This document shows positions 34,543-43,554 of a DNA stretch of 64,000 bases, piece after piece (positions within the stretch are counted from its first letter, which is position 1; each line of letters opens with the position of its first letter). The stretch spans positions 1 through 64,000 of the forward strand of contig CAJXNM010000004.1 in assembly GCA_913057135.1 (NCBI GenBank), in the 5' to 3' direction. Under the pieces are notes generated by a model. That model was not told the origin of the DNA and made no database searches. It saw nothing but the letters and a program-made list of their open reading frames with translations. The DNA comes from an uncultured Halieaceae bacterium (GTDB taxonomy: Bacteria > Pseudomonadota > Gammaproteobacteria > Pseudomonadales > Halieaceae). The translations under genes were made by a program, and so were the position numbers.

Positions 34543-35929
34543 TCTCGAGGCCCTCAACATCTTGCTCAACGCCATGGCCCATCTTGCTGTGGTCCATCTG
34601 GCTGTGGTCTATCTGGCTATGATCCATCTGGCTGTGGTCCATGGTGCTGTGATCCATCGCACCATGTTCGCCCTGCACCGATCCTTCCCCGAGCGGCTCG
34701 CCTGAATCATCAACGGTCATCTCGGTCAGCGCGGCGCGACGGTTCGATTCAGCGTCTATCATGAATTGCGCAGACGTCACCACTCGCTGCCCGGTCTGCA
34801 GGCCCGATTGAATTTCTACCCAGTCACCCACACGACGACCAGAGGTTACCTCGACCGATCGATAACGATTGTCCCCGAGCGCCAACACCACTCGATCGCC
34901 ATCACCTGTTTGAATCAGCGCCTCACGAGGGATAACCAACATGGGCTGCGTGGCTGGCAGCTCGAGCCTCGCAGCAACAAACATGCCCGGCATCAGAACA
35001 CCGGCAGCATTATCTACACTGGCTCTCGCCTTCCATGTTCGCCGAGGCAGGTCCACCATTGGATAGACATAATCAATGGGCACCCGTGAGAACCCGCCGG
35101 GCTGAGCTGGATCAGCAAGCTCAAGCGTTGCAGTCGCCAGAACTTTTGGAGCTACCGGCTGCAAGCCCTCAACAACAAGCCACAGCCTATCGGTGGGTGC
35201 AATCGCCATGACTTCCATGCCGGGTTGAACGAACATCCCCTCGCGAATGTTAAGCGTATTGACGACACCCGATGTCGACGCAGGCACTAATACGCTGCGA
35301 TGTACACGCCGCGTCGCCTTAACATTTTGTATCACGGACTCGGGCACCTGCAGTGCATAAAGCCGATCGCTAGCAGCGTTGATCAGTTCAGGGCGGCCAC
35401 GCTCCAGAGCAACAATCAGTTCCTCCTGAGCGTTGACCCATGTTGGCGAATACAAGGTGAACAATGGCTCACCTTGCTCAACCCTATCCCCTGCCGCGGC
35501 CACGTTGAGCTGTTCAACCCACCCCTCAACCCGAGGATGTACGTGCGCCAAGCGTGATTCATCCCATTGCAGTTGTGCGAAAACAGGGATTGATTCAATC
35601 AATGCTCGCCTCTCGGCTAATGCAGTCCGCGTACCCAGGTTGTGTGCCACCGCAGACGAAATCTGGACCACATCATCGCCGCGCTCGCTGGCGCCGTCGG
35701 GATACACTGGCACAAGGTCCATGCCCATCGGAGATTTTCCGGGCTGATCACGCCGATAGCTCGGGTCCATCGGCGCCACCCAATACAGTGGTTTAGGCTC
35801 ACTGGATTCAGCAGAAGCGGTATTGGATTCAATATCGGTGGTTCTGTCGAGTGTGACGAACACGACGGTGCCACCTAAAAGCGTGCCCACCGCCAGTGCC
35901 ATGACGATCGTTTTAAGCTGGTTTTGCAT
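34535..35929 (-). CDS. cusB: Cu/Ag efflux periplasmic adaptor (CusB)
   Basis: A 464-residue membrane fusion protein. After a membrane anchor (TIVMALAVGTLLGGTVVFVTL) comes a short heavy-metal-binding-like segment YWVAPMDPSYRRDQPGKSPMGMDLVPVYPDG, in which Met/Asp replace the Cys of the usual domain. Lipoyl and barrel parts follow (LAHVHPRVEGWVEQLNVAAAGDRVEQGEPLFTLYSPTWVNAQEEL). The C-terminus is unusual: a tandem MDHS(T/Q/K) tail ending MGHG, rich in Met and His, likely to bind or hand over copper or silver. The start at 35929 overlaps the cusC stop (TGATG). Confidence 0.93.
   Translation of the reverse strand: MQNQLKTIVMALAVGTLLGGTVVFVTLDRTTDIESNTASAESSEPKPLYWVAPMDPSYRRDQPGKSPMGMDLVPVYPDGASERGDDVVQISSAVAHNLGTRTALAERRALIESIPVFAQLQWDESRLAHVHPRVEGWVEQLNVAAAGDRVEQGEPLFTLYSPTWVNAQEELIVALERGRPELINAASDRLYALQVPESVIQNVKATRRVHRSVLVPASTSGVVNTLNIREGMFVQPGMEVMAIAPTDRLWLVVEGLQPVAPKVLATATLELADPAQPGGFSRVPIDYVYPMVDLPRRTWKARASVDNAAGVLMPGMFVAARLELPATQPMLVIPREALIQTGDGDRVVLALGDNRYRSVEVTSGRRVGDWVEIQSGLQTGQRVVTSAQFMIDAESNRRAALTEMTVDDSGEPLGEGSVQGEHGAMDHSTMDHSQMDHSQIDHSQMDHSKMGHGVEQDVEGLEND
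34583..34657 (-). repeat. 15-bp tandem repeat encoding MDHSx in cusB
   Basis: Five 15-bp units, each coding Met-Asp-His-Ser plus Thr, Gln or Lys (one unit has Ile for Met), followed by a degenerate MGHG. The DNA units differ mainly at third positions (GAC/GAT, CAC/CAT), so the repeat is old enough to have diverged or is kept by selection on protein. Confidence 0.9.
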
Positions 35930-37320
35930 CAGGAAGATACCTCCGTGACCAGCCCATTGGCTGCCGGTGAGTCGGCATTCGTGGTGAGATACTGCACCTC
36001 GGCTATAGCCGCGGCCCTATTCACTATCAATTCGATGGCTTGAATACGAAGATCCAGTTGCGTAATTCGAGCTCGAACTACCTCAACAAAATCGCCATCG
36101 TCGTTGTCGTACGCATTCAGGGCCGCCTCGGCGACAAAGGCTGCCTGGGGCAATAAAGTTTCCCGATAGAGCTGCAGGCGTTGATCGCTCTGAATACTGT
36201 CGTCCCGTGCGCTGCTGAGGCGTCTTAACCATTGGCGCAACAACAGTTGATAGTCTGTTCGAGCAGCTTCTGCGCGCGCCAATTCGGCACTGACAGACCT
36301 GTCCTGCCGACTGGCCGTGAACATTGGCACATCGAAGCTCAGCGCTACCGAAAACAAATCCGCACGCTCATTACCAAATGCGTCATCCGCGCGATAACCG
36401 TAGCGTGCTTCCACACTCCATGCAGGTTGGTAACCCTGCTGCACGATATCCACCTCTGTATCGCTGGCTGAGATGTGTTGTTGAACAGCCAGTAGATGCG
36501 GATGATCGACGATAAGCGCATGTAACTCTGTCGAACCTAGTGTGGCCAACCCACCATCCCTGTCACTAGGAAACATCTCTTGGAGCCCAACCTCTTCTGT
36601 TACCGGTAGAAACCCAGACGTACCGACCCACTCCACTAACGCCGCTCGCGCCATACTGAGCTTGCCGTTGAGCGCTGTCAGGCGCTCATCTATCCGAGAC
36701 AGCTCCAACTCAGCACGCAGGACGTCTTGCTGTCGCGCCTCTCCCGTGGTGCTGCGGTAACGTGCACTGGCAATATCGCGCAACTGATCAAAAAGCACAC
36801 GATCATCCAGTAAAAGGCGACGGCTTCGCTGCCAACGGTAAACCTGCAACCAGGCAATTGAAACGGCATGTTTGACTCGGGCTATACGATCCTGTCGTGC
36901 CCATTCCTGGGCCTTAGCGCGTTGCTCAGTTTGCAACTGCTTAAGGCGAAGGGTGTCTCCGCGGGGAAATGCTTGCTGAACACCCACAGACAATTGTGTC
37001 ATCGGCTCTTGATCTAACGACCAGCTATCAACCGGAAGATTGCCTGCCATCAAACTCACTCGGGGGTCGGGTAAAGACCCTCGGGCAACAGCCTCATTGT
37101 TCAGAGCATGCAATCTCAGTGAGGCGCCGCGCACGCCGGGATCTGATTCGAGCCCGAGTGCAATGGCACGCTCCAAGGATAGCGTTGAACTATCGATCGA
37201 CGTGACGTGAATTGGTTGAACAGAGATATCCTCGCTAGTAAGCGATTCCATCCCGGCCTTAGCGGATGCAGATAACAACAGCAGGCACGCAGCTAGCGCG
37301 CGGTACAGACATGTCGGCAT
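35929..37320 (-). CDS. cusC: Outer-membrane efflux protein of the Cus system (TolC family)
   Basis: A 463-residue TolC/CusC-type outer-membrane factor. A signal peptide (RALAACLLLLSASAKAG) precedes two OEP repeats with long helical parts (LRLKQLQTEQRAKAQEWARQDRIARVKHAVSIAWLQVYRW and LARAEAARTDYQLLLRQWLRRLSSARDD). It would form the exit duct for the CusBA complex. The ATG at 37320 gives the signal peptide; the ORF track adds 17 residues. It is followed by cusB with a 1-bp stop-start overlap and preceded by the small exported-protein gene. A 7-bp stem (TGCTGCC/GGCAGCA, 37350-37370) lies in its leader. Confidence 0.87.
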   Translation of the reverse strand: MPTCLYRALAACLLLLSASAKAGMESLTSEDISVQPIHVTSIDSSTLSLERAIALGLESDPGVRGASLRLHALNNEAVARGSLPDPRVSLMAGNLPVDSWSLDQEPMTQLSVGVQQAFPRGDTLRLKQLQTEQRAKAQEWARQDRIARVKHAVSIAWLQVYRWQRSRRLLLDDRVLFDQLRDIASARYRSTTGEARQQDVLRAELELSRIDERLTALNGKLSMARAALVEWVGTSGFLPVTEEVGLQEMFPSDRDGGLATLGSTELHALIVDHPHLLAVQQHISASDTEVDIVQQGYQPAWSVEARYGYRADDAFGNERADLFSVALSFDVPMFTASRQDRSVSAELARAEAARTDYQLLLRQWLRRLSSARDDSIQSDQRLQLYRETLLPQAAFVAEAALNAYDNDDGDFVEVVRARITQLDLRIQAIELIVNRAAAIAEVQYLTTNADSPAANGLVTEVSS

Positions 37321-37380
37321 AAATAACCTCGACTCGCAGATATGACGGATGCTGCCCGCAAAAGGCAGCAAAGAAGGGTG

Positions 37381-37794
37381 TCAGATCTGAATAGGAGGTC
37401 GATAGAGATCTTCGAGGTGCGCACTCACAGGAGTCGCTTGAACACTTATCGTCAGGGGATGGCTTGCCGTGATATCCGGCAGGATCGTATGCACAGAGCC
37501 GACCAATGCACCGCTCACGCAGCCTGCGGCATCACACTGCATCCATGCGCAACAATCATCTTCATGCACAGACTCGTCCGTATGCTCAATAGGGACACCA
37601 CCTGCATAGGTCTGATCAGCACTGTCAGTGGCGCAGGGCGTGTGCCCGCCCATGCTGTCCATCGACATCGCATGCGGCGATTGAGCGTTTGGAACCAACT
37701 CCATAGCGCAAAACACCGGAGCGCCACGCATTAGGCACAGGAGCACCAAAAGCACGACGACGGTACGATGTTGTCGAAATGGCAGCGAACTCAC
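37381..37794 (-). CDS. Small exported Cys/His/Met-rich protein of the copper operon
   Basis: I do not recognise a named family. The product is about 137 aa with an N-terminal hydrophobic segment (RTVVVLLVLLCLMRGAPVFC) that looks like a signal peptide. The mature part has many potential metal ligands: Met/His in SPHAMSMDSMGGHTPC, a cluster DDCCAWMQCDAAGC, and it ends LYRPPIQI, a tail resembling small proteins often found ahead of copper efflux genes. As first gene of the cus operon it may be a periplasmic copper chaperone, doing the work of CusF, which is absent. The start may be GTG 37794 or TTG 37803. Confidence 0.65.
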   Translation of the reverse strand: MSSLPFRQHRTVVVLLVLLCLMRGAPVFCAMELVPNAQSPHAMSMDSMGGHTPCATDSADQTYAGGVPIEHTDESVHEDDCCAWMQCDAAGCVSGALVGSVHTILPDITASHPLTISVQATPVSAHLEDLYRPPIQI

Positions 37795-37832
37795 GCGACA
37801 CAATCCACAAAGCGATGAAGATTAAAGATAGC

Positions 37833-37852
37833 ACAGTCTAAAAGTCCACTGT
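37833..37852. promoter_or_regulatory. Weak inverted repeat upstream of the copper operon
   Basis: ACAGT and ACTGT arms separated by 10 bases lie about 40-60 bases before the first gene of the copper operon. Size and position would suit a dimeric regulator, but the arms are short and match neither the CusR nor the CueR consensus I know. Confidence 0.25.
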
Positions 37853-37991
37853 TCACCGGTTTATTTTTGGAATTCGGACCTCTCTGATGAAACTCAATAA
37901 GGCGCCGGAAAGTGGTTGCCAAAGTGGCTAATATTGAAGGATCTTCCACATGACCCACCATAGCCACAACAACAACCAAGGAGAAACCCAC

Positions 37992-38765
37992 GTGGATTTA
38001 AAAGGAAAAGTCGCCATCGTCACCGGAGGCGCATCAGGTTTAGGAGAAGCCACCGTTGAAGCGTACGTCGCCAAAGGTGCCAAAGTCGCCATCTTCGATT
38101 TGAATGAACAGCGCGCCGCTGATGTGATCGGGCGGGTCGGTGCCGACAACGCACGTTTCTGGCAGGTTGATGTCGCCAGTGAAGACTCGGTTAAAAATGC
38201 GGTTGCTGCGGTTGTCGAAACCTTTGGTGCCGTCCACATTTGCAACAACTTTGCGGGTATTGGCGATGCGGCCAAGACCTACGGCAAAGACGGCGTTTTC
38301 CCGATGGACAAGTACATGAAGGTTGTCATGGTTAACCAAGTGGGGACGTTCAATGTCTGCCGTTTTGCGGCAGAGGCCATGGCCGCCAATGAACCTGTCA
38401 CGAGTGATGGTGGGCGCGGTGTCATCATAAACACCTCATCGGTTGCGGCTTATGAAGGGCAAATTGGACAGGTGGCCTACTCTGCTACCAAGGGCGCCGT
38501 CGTCGGTATGACCTTGCCGATGGCTCGGGATCTCTCAACCTTGGGCATTCGTGTGAATACCATCGTACCGGGGCTCATTCACACCCCGCTCTTTGATAGC
38601 CTACCCGACAATATCTACGACGCACTCGCCGCAACCGTGCTGTACCCGAAACGATTGGGTAAGCCTGCCGAGATTGCCCATTTAAGCGTCGCTATAGCGG
38701 AAAATGACTACATTAATGGTGAGTGCATTCGCATGGACGGCGGCATACGCATGCAACCCCGTTAA
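37992..38765 (+). CDS. SDR-family dehydrogenase, 3-hydroxyacyl-CoA dehydrogenase-like
   Basis: A 257-residue classical short-chain dehydrogenase. NAD-binding TGGASGLGEATVEAY lies at the N-terminus with an acidic residue for NAD (AIFDLN); the catalytic set is Ser in INTSSVAAYEG and Tyr-x3-Lys in VAYSATKGAVVG. The pattern, including NFAGIGDAAKTYGKDG, is close to type II 3-hydroxyacyl-CoA dehydrogenases (HSD10-like), so a role in fatty or branched-chain acid oxidation is possible. GTG at 37992 follows AAGGAG with 8-base spacing; the ORF track adds 14 residues rich in His and Asn that are unlikely to be translated. Confidence 0.82.
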   Translation: MDLKGKVAIVTGGASGLGEATVEAYVAKGAKVAIFDLNEQRAADVIGRVGADNARFWQVDVASEDSVKNAVAAVVETFGAVHICNNFAGIGDAAKTYGKDGVFPMDKYMKVVMVNQVGTFNVCRFAAEAMAANEPVTSDGGRGVIINTSSVAAYEGQIGQVAYSATKGAVVGMTLPMARDLSTLGIRVNTIVPGLIHTPLFDSLPDNIYDALAATVLYPKRLGKPAEIAHLSVAIAENDYINGECIRMDGGIRMQPR

Positions 38766-38774
38766 ATCAGTGTT

Positions 38775-38809
38775 CGATTGAGGGCTGACCACTCATCAGC
38801 CTTCAATCG
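38775..38809. terminator. Long hairpin between convergent SDR and TauD-family genes
   Basis: CGATTGAGGGCTGA pairs with TCAGCCTTCAATCG over 14 positions (one G-U) around a 7-base loop. It lies between two convergent genes and reaches into the last codons of the dioxygenase gene. No strong T-run follows, but stem length and place suggest a bidirectional transcription end. Confidence 0.65.
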
Positions 38810-39644
38810 ATTGCACCGTCGTCCTATGCAACAGGCGATCATGTGCCTCGTAGCCACCCGTGGCACGGTGAAGTACCGCCCTGTTATCCCACATCACCAG
38901 CATATTGGCCTGCCACCGGTGCGCGTAAACGAATTGGGTTTGCGTCTGGTGGTTGTGCAACTCCAATAACACCTGCAGCGCCTCATCATCGGGCATACCA
39001 TCTATGCCAATAATGTAGCCCACACAGCCAAAGATGCGCTCCTCACCAGTCACGGGATGCGGGGATAACAATGGGTGCAGTTGCGTCGCCTCGGCGGAAG
39101 CGTCCGCGCGGATATCCATACTTCTGTCCCCTGCTCTATCTGCATCCCCATACACCCCCTGGGGAGCGTATGGCAGCTTCGCCGAGTGAATGGCTTTTCG
39201 ACCCTCGATGGCAGATCGCAGTGCCGCCGGTAGCGCAGCCGCAGCCGCAACCTGATCCGCGTACCAGGTGTCGCCACCGACAGGGGGAATCCTAATGCCA
39301 TAGAGGCAGGTGGCCGCAGGTGGAGTGGCTTGAAAGCTCCAGTCCGTATGCCAAGCCTCAGCGAAAATGGGCGCTTGCTCATCCGCTTTTCGCTGCACCG
39401 CAATAATATGGGGATAGCCTGGTATGGGGGCTATGAAGGGATCATCCCCAAACGGGCCAAACTGCAATGACGCCGCTTGTAACTGATCATCGTTTAAGGA
39501 CTGATCGGGAAAGGCTATCACCCGATATTTGTGCAGTGCCTCAACACAGGTGCGCCGCTGATCTTCAGTTAAGGGTTTCGAGAGATCAACACCGGTTATG
39601 GCCGCGCCACATATTGCATCGGCCGAGCTTACTTGAATAGCCAC
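38796..39644 (-). CDS. TauD/TfdA-family Fe(II)/2-oxoglutarate dioxygenase
   Basis: A 282-residue dioxygenase of the taurine dioxygenase family. The iron facial triad is visible: H99 and D101 in AWHTDWSFQ, and the distal His in NRAVLHRATGGYEAHDRLLHR, with the conserved Arg that binds 2-oxoglutarate. Such enzymes hydroxylate sulfonates, phenoxy acids or other small acids. No tauABC or other sulfonate genes lie alongside, so the substrate is open. It converges on the SDR gene; the two are not co-transcribed. Confidence 0.87.
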   Translation of the reverse strand: MAIQVSSADAICGAAITGVDLSKPLTEDQRRTCVEALHKYRVIAFPDQSLNDDQLQAASLQFGPFGDDPFIAPIPGYPHIIAVQRKADEQAPIFAEAWHTDWSFQATPPAATCLYGIRIPPVGGDTWYADQVAAAAALPAALRSAIEGRKAIHSAKLPYAPQGVYGDADRAGDRSMDIRADASAEATQLHPLLSPHPVTGEERIFGCVGYIIGIDGMPDDEALQVLLELHNHQTQTQFVYAHRWQANMLVMWDNRAVLHRATGGYEAHDRLLHRTTVQSIEG

Positions 39645-39913
39645 CGAACACTCCTTTTTGTCATTATTCTCCGAGGTATACCATTATTTTTCCCGGGTCG
39701 CACGCGCACCCTTCTGTGACCGTGACCCGTGACTCAAAACGAATCTAAGGTTTGTAAAAGCGATGCCGAAGTGGTCATGTAGACGCTATAACGCGTATAA
39801 CACACGAAGTTAGCGATGTTTGGTAACTTCAGCGCTATCGTGTTGTCTACACAGCTAGCGCGTCTGTATCCAGAGAGCGTGGGATGACCACAGTAAATCG
39901 ACAGGACTTTTTC

Positions 39914-42163
39914 ATGACAGATCTACAGCAAGCTACAAGGACCGAAAGCACCATGGGTTTGCGACCAGTAGTAAAAGCTCCGCAACAGACCCTGTTGGCG
40001 TGGGTGGCGACAGCGCTACTGTTGGTTGGTGTCGGGTTGCCCGCCCACGCCCTCTCCCCCACTACGTTACAGGGGAAAACCTTCGAAGAGATGGTCGACA
40101 CCCTCGAGGATCGACACTACGCGGGGCGCATTTACAATGATGAACTCTCCCGCGCTCACCTTGAGGCTTACCTCGACGGGCTGGATCCCCAGAAGATGTT
40201 CTTTTTGCGGTCCGATATTAACGAGTTTCAGCAGTGGGCCACCCAGCTCGATGACTTGAGTCGTGACGGCGATGTCAGCCCTGCCTTCACCATCTTCAAT
40301 CGCTACCTTGAGCGTTTACAAGCGCGATACGAGCGCATTCTGGGTGGTCTCAAAGAGCAGATCGCAGGCTTTGATTACACTGTCGAAGAGTACGTCGACC
40401 TCGAAGGGGACAGTTACGACTGGGCCAATGACGTGGCAGAGCTTGATGAGCGGTGGCGCAAGAGTCTGAAGAATCAGGCCTTAAGCTTGCGTCTAGCGGA
40501 AAAACCCGATGCAGAGATACCCGAGACCCTCGAGCGCCGCTTCAAAAACCGATTGAACCGACTCGATCAATACAATGAACAGGATGTATTTGCGGTTTAT
40601 GCCAACGCATTAACGGAACTGTATGACCCCCACACGTCCTATTTTTCGCCTCGTCGTGCGGAAAATTTCGACATCAACATGAGCCTGTCTTTCGATGGCA
40701 TTGGGGCGGTACTGCAGGTCGATGATGAATACACCAAGGTCGTGCGCCTCGTACCGGCAGGTCCCGCTCAAAAGCAAGGCGAACTTGAGCCCTCCGACCT
40801 CATCATTGGTGTTGGTCAGGGCGTTGACGGTCCCATCACCGACGTGATTGGCTGGCGGTTGGACGAGGTAGTGGATCTGATTCGAGGCCCTCGTGAGACC
40901 ACCGTGCGTCTTGAGGTCATCCCCGACGCGGGCAAGATGGATCAGCGCCATGTCATTGCCATTGAGCGTAATCAGGTCAAGCTCGAAGAGCAGGCCGCTC
41001 AAGGGGAGCTCATTGAAGTGGAAGACGTTGACGGCACCCTGCGTAAAATTGGTGTCATCGACGTTCCTGCCTTCTACATCGATTTCGCGGCCCTACGCCG
41101 CGGTGAGAAAGACTATAAATCGACCACCCGGGACGTGAAGCGCATTATTGACGAGCTAGAGGCACAAGGTGCGGAGGGTTTGGTCATTGACCTGCGCAAC
41201 AACGGCGGCGGCTCGCTTCAAGAAGCCAACGACCTCACCGGCCTTTTTATAGAGTACGGACCAACGGTGCAGATTCGTTCGGCTGAGCGTCGAGTATGGC
41301 GCGATGGCAAACGCCGCCGATCTGAGTACTACCAAGGCCCGGTTGCGGTACTCATTAACCGTTTGAGTGCGTCAGCCTCTGAGATTTTTGCGGGCGCCAT
41401 CCAAGACTATGGTCGAGGTGTAGTCCTTGGGGATCGTTCCTTTGGTAAGGGCACGGTACAAACCCTGCTCGATCTACCCGAAGGTCAACTCAAGGTCACG
41501 GAAAGTAAGTTTTATCGAATTTCCGGCGACTCTACACAGCATCGGGGCGTGCTCCCCGATATTGAGTTCCCCTCCATGTTCGACCACGAAGAAATTGGCG
41601 AAAGCGCCCTCGACTATGCCCTTGACTGGGATCAGATCGATCCCGTGAGGCATCGTTTATATGACGCATTTGGGCCCTTGGTCCCGGCTTTAGAAAAGCG
41701 CCATCGGTCCCGGGCTGCCAACGACCCAGACTTTATCTACCTGACTGACCAGGTAGCACTAGCGGAGGAGACACGCGGTATCACCCGGTTACCGCTGGCT
41801 GAAGCCGCGCGTCGAGCGATGCGCGAAGAGCAGGAAGCACGCGCCCTCGCTATTGAAAACAAACGCCGACAGGCTAAGGGCTTACCTGTCCTCGCCAGTC
41901 TCGACGAACTTAACGAGGACGAACCTGACGAAGACGAACCTGACGACGATAGCAACGACGCCACTTCAGAGGATTCAGAGTCAGCAGAGGTTGATAGCGC
42001 AGACACCGGCATGGGGAGTTACGGCGCTACAGAGCAGACCATCGACGATGAAGAGGACGATAAGGCTGAAGACGACGTATTGCTGTTGGAAGCGGGCAGG
42101 ATTTTGGCCGACTCGATGGCCCTTAGCGTCGCTGCGCCAAGCTCTCAAACCGCCTCACGCTGA
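39914..42163 (+). CDS. prc: Carboxy-terminal (tail-specific) protease Prc/Tsp
   Basis: A periplasmic S41 protease that trims C-termini and affects cell-wall hydrolases and lipoproteins. A signal peptide (LLAWVATALLLVGVGLPAHA) is followed by the N-terminal helical domain, a PDZ domain (SFDGIGAVLQVDDEYTKVVRLVPAGPAQKQGEL), and the catalytic core with Ser in RLSASASEIFAG and Lys in SFGKGTVQT, then the Tsp C-terminal domain. The end is unusual, with a strongly acidic stretch (NEDEPDEDEPDDDSND). The start is uncertain: ATG 39914 has AGGA at 7 bases, ATG 39953 gives the neatest signal peptide, and ATG 39884 is the track start. Its last 9 bases overlap the opposing cysG gene. Confidence 0.93.
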   Translation: MTDLQQATRTESTMGLRPVVKAPQQTLLAWVATALLLVGVGLPAHALSPTTLQGKTFEEMVDTLEDRHYAGRIYNDELSRAHLEAYLDGLDPQKMFFLRSDINEFQQWATQLDDLSRDGDVSPAFTIFNRYLERLQARYERILGGLKEQIAGFDYTVEEYVDLEGDSYDWANDVAELDERWRKSLKNQALSLRLAEKPDAEIPETLERRFKNRLNRLDQYNEQDVFAVYANALTELYDPHTSYFSPRRAENFDINMSLSFDGIGAVLQVDDEYTKVVRLVPAGPAQKQGELEPSDLIIGVGQGVDGPITDVIGWRLDEVVDLIRGPRETTVRLEVIPDAGKMDQRHVIAIERNQVKLEEQAAQGELIEVEDVDGTLRKIGVIDVPAFYIDFAALRRGEKDYKSTTRDVKRIIDELEAQGAEGLVIDLRNNGGGSLQEANDLTGLFIEYGPTVQIRSAERRVWRDGKRRRSEYYQGPVAVLINRLSASASEIFAGAIQDYGRGVVLGDRSFGKGTVQTLLDLPEGQLKVTESKFYRISGDSTQHRGVLPDIEFPSMFDHEEIGESALDYALDWDQIDPVRHRLYDAFGPLVPALEKRHRSRAANDPDFIYLTDQVALAEETRGITRLPLAEAARRAMREEQEARALAIENKRRQAKGLPVLASLDELNEDEPDEDEPDDDSNDATSEDSESAEVDSADTGMGSYGATEQTIDDEEDDKAEDDVLLLEAGRILADSMALSVAAPSSQTASR

Positions 42164-43543
42164 TACCCCATCGTACCAACCCAGGGTTGGATGCAACCTC
42201 ACCACATCGCCGATGATCAGTAAGGTGGGTGCTTGGGGTTGCTCTTGGGCCACCCTCTCCTCGATGGTGGCCAAGGTTGCCGCGAGGACCCGTTGCTGTG
42301 GCAGCGTCGCTTTTTCGACGACGGCTGTTGGGGTTTCGGGATCTCGCCCTGCCCCTATCAGGCTCTGGGCAATAATAGACAATCCAGCGAGGCCCATGTA
42401 AAACACCAGTGTCTCACTGGGATTCAGGTAGTCGGCCCACGTTAAATCGAGTGTGTAATTGCGCGTATGGCCGGTGATGAAGCGCACCGATTGGGCGTAA
42501 TCACGGTGGGTCAAAGGAATACCGCCGTAGCAGGCAGCGCCCGAGGCCGCGGTGATACCGGGCACCACTTCGAACTCTACGCCGGCGGCCATGAGCCCTT
42601 CTATTTCTTCGCCACCACGGCCAAAGATAAAGGGATCACCCCCTTTCAGACGTGCAACACGCTTACCCTGTTGAGCCAGAGACAACAGGGTTGCGTTGAT
42701 TTCACTCTGGGGCATCGCGTGCTCAGCGCGCTGCTTGCCCACATACATTTTCTCTGCGTCCCGGCGTGCCATTTCAACGATGCCGGGTCCGACCAAACGG
42801 TCGTAGAGTACAACGTCGGCCCTTTGCAATAGACGCAGCGCCTTGAACGTCATCAAATCGGGATCACCGGGACCTGCGCCGATAAGATAGACCGCGCCCC
42901 GTTGTGTGCCATCCCTGTTTGCTAATGCGGCGTCGAACAAAGCCTGTGCCCGTGCTGTTTGTTGCGCCAGCAAAGCGGGTACAAGCTCAGTCTCGTCGAT
43001 GAGATGTTCCCAAAACAGCCGACGCTCGCGCTCTTCGGTAACCACATTAGCAAGCTGTTCCCGCCGCTCCCCTAAAAACCGCGCGACATCGGCGTAGCCC
43101 TCTGGGTAACGGCTCTCGATGTCGCTGCGCACCCGTCTGGCCAAGACAGGACTGCTGCCACTGGAGGAAATCGCCATGACCAACGGTGTGCGATCGACAA
43201 TGGCTGGAATGATGAAAGAACACAGATCGGGATCATCCACCACATTAACGGGGATGTGTTGTCGTTGCGCAGCCTCGGATACCTCGCGGTTGACCGCTCG
43301 ATCGGGTGTAGCGGCGATAATGGCACGATAGCCCTGTAGAGGCTGGTTGGCCCAAACAGTCGAATAATGGTTACCGCCCTCACCCAGTAACTCGGCTAAT
43401 TCCTCGGTGATATTAGGCGCTAACACATCGAGGACAGCACCGGCGCGGTGCAGCAAGCGAGCTTTTCGCGTGGCGACAATACCACCGCCTACCAGCAGCA
43501 CCTTGTGACCCTGAAGTTTGAGACAAATCGGCAAATAGTCCAT
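42155..43543 (-). CDS. cysG: Siroheme synthase, trifunctional
   Basis: A 462-residue CysG. The N-terminal third is precorrin-2 dehydrogenase/ferrochelatase ([20 protein letters not shown] at the NAD site; [17 protein letters not shown]). From about residue 215 comes uroporphyrinogen-III methyltransferase ([83 protein letters not shown]). It makes siroheme for sulfite and nitrite reductases. It lies 11 bp downstream of serS on the same strand, as in Pseudomonas-like genomes. Confidence 0.96.
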   Translation of the reverse strand: MDYLPICLKLQGHKVLLVGGGIVATRKARLLHRAGAVLDVLAPNITEELAELLGEGGNHYSTVWANQPLQGYRAIIAATPDRAVNREVSEAAQRQHIPVNVVDDPDLCSFIIPAIVDRTPLVMAISSSGSSPVLARRVRSDIESRYPEGYADVARFLGERREQLANVVTEERERRLFWEHLIDETELVPALLAQQTARAQALFDAALANRDGTQRGAVYLIGAGPGDPDLMTFKALRLLQRADVVLYDRLVGPGIVEMARRDAEKMYVGKQRAEHAMPQSEINATLLSLAQQGKRVARLKGGDPFIFGRGGEEIEGLMAAGVEFEVVPGITAASGAACYGGIPLTHRDYAQSVRFITGHTRNYTLDLTWADYLNPSETLVFYMGLAGLSIIAQSLIGAGRDPETPTAVVEKATLPQQRVLAATLATIEERVAQEQPQAPTLLIIGDVVRLHPTLGWYDGVSA

Positions 43544-43554
43544 GACCGTCGTAG

